Shown in pieces: positions 58,324 through 64,000 of a stretch of 64,000 nucleotides of DNA. Below the pieces are notes generated by a model. The model made no database searches. It was not told the DNA's origin and saw only the letters and a program-made list of their open reading frames with translations. The stretch is taken from assembly GCA_003117195.1 (NCBI GenBank), contig BDSI01000169.1:124001-188000 (forward strand), read 5' to 3'. The position numbers and the translations under genes were made by a program. Source of the stretch: Eudorina sp. 2006-703-Eu-15. Taxonomy: Eukaryota; Chlorophyta; Chlorophyceae; Chlamydomonadales; Volvocaceae. The stretch's first letter is position 1. Each line of letters opens with the position of its first letter.

Positions 58324-60691
58324 TGGGCCGCGAGTTTGTGGGCCGCGAGAAGATGTGTTACCGGACCCTGAGTGCATGCTACGGAGTATTGGCTCGTTTT
58401 GAGTATGTGCTGTGTGTGCTGTGCTTCCTGGCTTTGTGAAAGCTGCGGCAGCCCGCACCCGCAAGAACATTCCGCTCGAAAGCTGCCGTTGCGTGCGTCC
58501 ATTCCTGTACTGCATTTTGCGGAGCATGCTGGGCCCACTCAGGGAGGTAAGGGGGAATGCCTCAGATGATACAGCACATGGCATATGAAGGTCGGTATGT
58601 ATGTGTTTATGTATATGTGTGTGTATGTATGTATGTATGTATGCACAATGCAGCATGCGTGCCTTAGTGACGGGCCTGAACGTCCGTTCGCTGCCGTGCT
58701 GCGCTGCACGCCGCCCCGGCGTGTTCGTCATGGCTCTTGCCTGGTGTCATGGCGTGTTTATCGAGCAAGCCCATGGTGTGTGTGTGTGTGTGTGTGTGGA
58801 AAAATAAAATTAAAAGTGTGTGTAAAAGAAAACTGGTGGGGTGTGCGTGTAAAAAGAAATTGACCGTGCTGCGTTTGTGTGTGTGTGTGACTGTGTGTTC
58901 ACGGGGGCGGGGGGCCCACCCGGGTGTTCGTATGCTGCGTGCTGCGCTGTAAGCTGTAGTACTTGATGCGTGCTGCGCTGTAGTACATCGGCATATGGTA
59001 CCGAGCCGCGAGATGCATGGGAAGCCCGCAATCTCTTGTCACTCGCTGGGGCGTCAGGGGGGGCCCACGGCCCGGACATCAATCACTGCTCAAGGAAGGC
59101 GCGCGCGGGCGGTGCAAGAACCCCGCACACCTTGAAATCTGAAATGTTGAAGCGGACAGTATGCTGCTGCCTGTAGGCTGTCCCGGGGCAGGGGCGCTGC
59201 TGTCCCGGCAGGGGCGCTGCCGAACCCATCTGCACTACCCTGACCGGGGGTATGGGGTCAAGAGAGGGAGAGGGGGGTTGCATGGTCGACAGGGGGGTTT
59301 GGATCCAAACAGCCCTGACACGTCCGACGGAGGTCACGAGGGATGAGGCGGGGTGGGGTGGGGTGGGGTGGGGTGCAGTCACTCGCCATCGGGGGGAGGG
59401 GGGAGGTGCGGGGCTTCATGCGGGCCCGCGGGGGTCGGTGTCGGGGGGCCGCGGGAGGTTCTCCTTTCCTGGTCCGGGTGGGGCGATGCGTGGTGGTGGT
59501 CGTAGTGGTGGTGGTGGTGGTGGTAGTGAATCTAGTAATAGTTATGGTGGTGGTGGTGGTGGGAAAGTAGGTTACGGTGGGCGACTACCGTAAGATGAAT
59601 GGATGTGATGAAGTGTTCCGACATCGCATCTGATGGTACCTCGTCGTACCGAACCGTACAGCGCGTTTCTTACTCTCTTTCCGGCTTGCGCTCTTTTCCG
59701 TCCGTCCGTCCGTTGCCCGACCTCTCAAGGCAGGGAGGGCCGCACCGGCGGAAGGAGAGGGGGAGAGTGCGGAGTGAGACGCGCAACCCCTAAGGTAGTG
59801 GTGGTTCCAACCGATGAGTCAACGGTGCCCTCGCAGCACCCCTCCGAGGCCCCCCGCCCGTTGACATCATCCATATGAATACTGTGGTGTGGCATGCTGG
59901 GCAACGGCGGCGTAGCCGGGGGGCCCTAGGCGCAGCACAGCCGAGGGCTGAACAAGCGATTCAGCCGGGGCCGAGCTGGATCCTTGGATCCAAGCAGAGC
60001 AGCTGCGGGACGAACGGCTCAAGCGCAAAGGTGCCGAAGAGGTGCTGACGGGTCGCGCAGCACCACGAGGTGCAGACAGTCGCCGGCAAGGCGACCGCGG
60101 GTCGACCCGTACCCGTACATTCCCCTACGTACCCGCCGTCGAAGGTACCACAGGTCGGGCCTCGAACGGTTGTGCTGTTGTGTGGTCCCACGGGGCACGG
60201 GGTGGCGGCCCTCGGGGTGGCCCCGACTGAGGGTCATATGAGGGATGCATGTGGGGGCGCGGCGGCCATGCCGTGAAACCATCGACCGTCGACGGGTGGC
60301 GCCTCGTGTGTGGGGGCAGGGGAATACCGGGTGGCGGGTCATGTGCGGTGACGTCACCCGCGCACACAGATGACGTCACCCGCCAGACCGGGGGATGTGC
60401 TGTGGGTTGCTCCCAGCGATCGTCCGGGCCGGGGGTCGGGGGCCGAGCTGTAAGTCTGCTGGAATTCTCCGACCAGAGAGTTTGGGGGGGGGATGCATGG
60501 GCGGGGCAGCCATGGGCGGGGCAGCGCGACATGGTGGCGGCGGCGCAATTGGGGGAGAGGGGGGCCGAGAATACTGGAGGGTGCAGGACAATGAAAGGGG
60601 TCCGTGGGTCCGATGTAGCATACCAACTTTCTACCACACATCACCCCCATTTTTTTTCGAGTCACCTACAACACCATGCCATTCAACACAC

Positions 60692-60753
60692 GGCGTTCCC
60701 GGGATTTGAACCCGTCACCCGCCCCCGCTGGTGGGTGCTGCCGGAGGAACACC
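60692..60753 (-). ncRNA. tRNA-like fold lacking a D-arm (pseudogene or SINE head)
   Basis: On the minus strand, ggtgttc (60753-60747) can pair over 7 bp (one G-U) with gaacgcc (60698-60692). Between them are a 5-bp caccc/gggtg stem and a T-arm with a perfect B-box, gggttcaaatccc. The length is about 62 nt, the space for a D-arm is only 9 nt and the middle loop is 12 nt, so it is not a normal cytosolic tRNA. No anticodon is assigned. Confidence 0.35.
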
Positions 60754-61150
60754 ACGTCGACAGCGGATGAAGCTCAGCGGCGACATCCGCTGCTGCTCAG
60801 AGCTGCCGCTCCTCCCGCCAGGACCTCCCCACGGTCTGCAAGCCTGCTCAGTTATGCCGCGCATCCGACGACGTCCTGGCCCGGGCCCCGTGGACGTGTC
60901 GAGGGCCCCCTGACGCTCCCAGCACAACCACAGCGCAGGGAGGGCGGGACGCGCACATGGGCGCACAAACGAAGAGAACTGGGTACGAAGAACCGCCCCA
61001 CCACAGGGGCCATTGCAAAAACACGGGCTACGCTGACCTTTCAAGAACTTCTCAGCGGCTGCACACAACAAAAGCACGTCTCACGCGGCAGCAGTGTACC
61101 CACGCAGCACGAGTTGACACCCTGGCAACCACGCGAGGAAACCCCTCCCC

Positions 61151-61240
61151 GCACTGATTCCCAGTTCCCCCTCCCCGCACTGATTCCCAGTTCCCCCTCC
61201 CCGCACTGATTCCCAGTTCCCCCTCCGCGCACTGATTCCC
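61151..61240 (+). repeat. 26-bp tandem repeat
   Basis: About three and a half units of gcactgattcccagttcccc plus ctcccc. Confidence 0.93.
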
Positions 61241-61363
61241 AGCCCAAACGTCACGGCTGGACCGGCGCTGCGCCTCGCACTTGCTCCCCGCCGTACCCCG
61301 GCCGGGATGAGGTGCTGCGGCCTCACCCGGTCCCAGCCGCGGCGGGGGACACCAAGCACAGAA

Positions 61364-64000
61364 GGCCGAAGGGGCAGAGGCGGGAGGGAAAGAGGGGGGC
61401 GAGAACGTCAATAAACAGCTTGGTAGCGCATGGGGCAATAATACCGCACACACATACACACACACACACACACCGATACGCGCCCTACGATGTTGACGCC
61501 TAGGTTTGCTGGCTGTGCTTTCTTTAGCTGTAGCTGCGCTTTTAGGTTTGCTGTACTTTGGCTGTAGCTGCTGTCGGTTTGTCGTTTCACTCGGGGGTGC
61601 GAACGCGACCGCACTTGCAGATAGAGACTCCGGAGGACGTGACGCGTCTTGCATCACCCACCGATCAGGCCGCCTTGAGACCCGTGACGCGTGTTTTGTC
61701 CCAACTGAAGCGCATCATCGGCAAGCAGAACCAAGATAGATAAGACCTGCAGGGTGGCGACGCGGGAGGAGGAGGGGGGGAGGGAGGCGTAAGAGACGTA
61801 AATGTGGGGGCGTTATCGGGACACGGCAGAAGAATCGGCAGGACTGTACGAGACTGTACGGAACCCAGATGGTCGAAGCGCACAACATCCTCGACAACGC
61901 ATGGATGGAACAGCGAGAAGACAGGCAAGGCTATCCAACCACGGAGCCGCTGGCCTTGACCGGAATCGACGTGCATGCCGCGGACCTGCTAACACCACCC
62001 TTACTACACCCTTCAGGTTGCCGTTGACACTGTCCGCCATTGTCATGCCGTCGCGTCCTGGGCATGGGCAGATGTCGGACAGCGCCGCCTCGATGCCGGA
62101 AGGCCGAAGGGGCAGAGGCGGGAGGGAAAGAGGGGGGCGAGAACGTCAATAAACAGCTTGGTAGCGCATGGGGCAATAATACCGCACACACATACACACA
62201 CACACACACACACTCACACCGATACGCGCCCAACGATGTTGACGCCTAGGTTTGCTGGCTGTGCTTTCTTTAGCTGTAGCTGCGCTTTTAGGTTTGCTGT
62301 ACTTTGGCTGTAGCTGCTGTCGGTTTGTCGTTTCACTCGGGGGTGCCGTGCGAACGCGACCGCACTTGCAGATAGAGACTCCGGAGGACGTGACGCGTCT
62401 TGCATCACCCACCGATCAGGCCGCCTTGAGACCCGTGACGCGTGCTTTGTCCCAACTGAAGCGCATCATCGGCAAGCAGAACCAAGATAGATAAGACCTG
62501 CAGGGTGGCGACGCGGGAGGAGGAGGGAGGGAGGGAGACGTAAGAGACGTAAATGTGGGGGCGTTATCGGGACACGGCAGAAGAATCGGCAGGACTGTAC
62601 GAGACTGTACGGAACCCAGATGGTCGAAGCGCACAACATCCTCGACAACGCATGGATGGAACAGCGAGAAGACAGGCAAGACTATCCAACCACGGAGCCG
62701 CTGGCCTTGACCGGAATCGACGTGCATGCCGCGGACCTGCTAACACCACCCTTACTACACCCTTCAGGTTGCCGTTGACACTGTCCGCCATTGTCATGCC
62801 GTCGCGTCCTGGGCATGGGCAGATGTCGGACAGCGCCGCCTCGATGCCGGAAGGCCGAAGGGGCAGAGGCGGGAGGGAAAGAGGGGGGCGAGAACGTCAA
62901 TAAACAGCTTGGTAGCGCATGGGGCAATAATACCGCACACACATACACACACACACACACACACACCGATACGCGCCCTACGATGTTGACGCCTAGGTTT
63001 GCTGGCTGTGCTTTCTTTAGCTGTAGCTGCGCTTTTAGGTTTGCTGTACTTTAGCTGTAGCTGCTGTCGGTTTGTCGTTTCACTCGGGGGTGCGAACGCG
63101 AACACACTTGCAGATAGAGACTCCGGAGGACGTGACGCGTCTTGCATCACCCACCGATCAGGCCGCCTTGAGACCCGTGACGCGTGCTTTGTCCCAACTG
63201 AAGCGCATCATCGGCAAGCAGAACCAAGATAGATAAGACCTGCAGGGTGGCGACGCGGGAGGAGGAGGGGGGGAGGGAGGCGTAAGAGACGTAAATGTGG
63301 GGGCGTTATCGGGACACGGCAGAAGAATCGGCAGGACTGTACGAGACTGTACGGAACCCAGATGGTCGAAGCGCACAACATCCTCGACAACGCATGGATG
63401 GAACAGCGAGAAGACAGGCAAGACTATCCAACCACGGAGCCGCTGGCCTTGACCGGAATCGACGTGCATGCCGCGGACCTGCTAACACCACCCTTACTAC
63501 ACCCTTCAGGTTGCCGTTGACACTGTCCGCCATTGTCATGCCGTCGCGTCCTGGGCATGGGCAGATGTCGGACAGCGCCGCCTCGATTCCGAAGGGCCGA
63601 AGGGGAAAAGGGGGGAGGGAAAGAGGGGGGCGAGAACGTCAATAAACAGCTTGGTAGCGCATGGGGCAGTACTACCGCACACACATACACACACACACAC
63701 ACCGATACGCGCCCTACGATGTTGACGCCTAGGTTTGCTGGCTGTGCTTTCTTTAGCTGTAGCTGCGCTTTTAGGTTTGCTGTACTTTAGCTGTAGCTGC
63801 TGTCGGTTTGTCGTTTCACTCGGGGGTGCGAACGCGACCGCACTTGCAGATAGAGACTCCGGAGGACGTGACGCGTCTTGCATCACCCACCGATCAGGCC
63901 GCCTTGAGACCCGTGACGCGTGCTTTGTCCCAACTGAAGCGCATCATCGGCAAGCAGAACCAAGATAGATAAGACCTGCAGGGTGGCGACGCGGGAGGAG
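61364..64000 (+). repeat. Tandem array of ~742-bp units, open at the right edge
   Basis: Units start (at ggccgaaggggcagagg) at 61364, 62102, 62853 and 63595, giving spacings of 738, 751 and 742. Identity between units is very high; differences are a few substitutions, a 5-base insertion near 62345 and (CA)n length changes. Each unit holds a (CA)n tract, a T-rich part with ctttagctgtagctgc, an exon-like ORF behind cacttgcag (IETPEDVTRLASPTDQ...) and a second ORF (MVEAHNILDNAWMEQRED...). It may be a satellite, possibly subtelomeric, or a tandem multigene array. Confidence 0.93.

Noticed and set aside
61506..61739. Hydrophobic small protein MLAVLSLAVAALLGLLYF in each satellite unit
   Set aside because: The frame starts in T-rich DNA that looks like the tract before an acceptor, has no ATG (TTG start), and after the acceptor a different frame is more protein-like; kept only as part of the array description.

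Overview
The window is nuclear DNA of a green alga, most likely a volvocine/chlamydomonadalean chlorophyte. It is GC-rich overall, its genes are broken into many short exons by GC-rich, repeat-laden introns, and 5' and intergenic stretches are markedly more AT-rich. The gene content fits: octotricopeptide (OPR)-like proteins, a small RIIa-type ciliary-style protein, and large tyrosine-kinase-like receptor kinases with Q/H-rich tails. Nothing looks bacterial or organellar. All gene models come from reading splice sites (GT/AG, phase matching) by eye. There is no transcript evidence.

Layout. (1) 1-1018, minus: 5' part of an OPR-like gene that runs off the left edge. (2) 1933-9945, plus: a 15-exon gene for a ~724-residue coiled-coil protein. 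(3) 9946-11429: intergenic, with a retrotransposon-like 3' end. (4) 11430-13504, minus: OPR-like gene, 5' end unresolved, divergent from (5) 14038-14250, plus: a 70-residue RIIa/DPY-30-like protein. (6) 15432-22648, plus: a multi-exon protein with a helical N-terminal half, an Ala/Pro linker and a WD40 C-terminal half. (7) 22649-30374: gene-poor, repeat-rich, with two weakly supported gene fragments. (8) 30375-40988 and 44352-55783, plus: two tandem paralogous receptor-like TKL kinases (1220 and 1164 residues), each with 17 exons and the same architecture: signal peptide, beta-helix-like segment, a Cys-containing extracellular domain with a CWPHRG motif, one membrane span, a low-complexity linker, an intact kinase domain and a disordered tail. 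(9) 55784-61363: repeat-rich and apparently non-coding. (10) 61364-64000: at least 3.5 copies of a ~742-bp tandem repeat running off the right edge.

The most notable biology is the kinase pair. Nine exons keep exactly the same length in both genes although the ectodomains have diverged strongly, while the exon carrying the start of the kinase domain is nearly identical at the nucleotide level except for one sharply bounded different patch. That is the pattern expected of gene conversion or domain-level recombination that homogenises the intracellular engine while the extracellular sensor diversifies. A dispersed tRNA-like element occurs at least nine times in introns of three genes and was seen in no exon.
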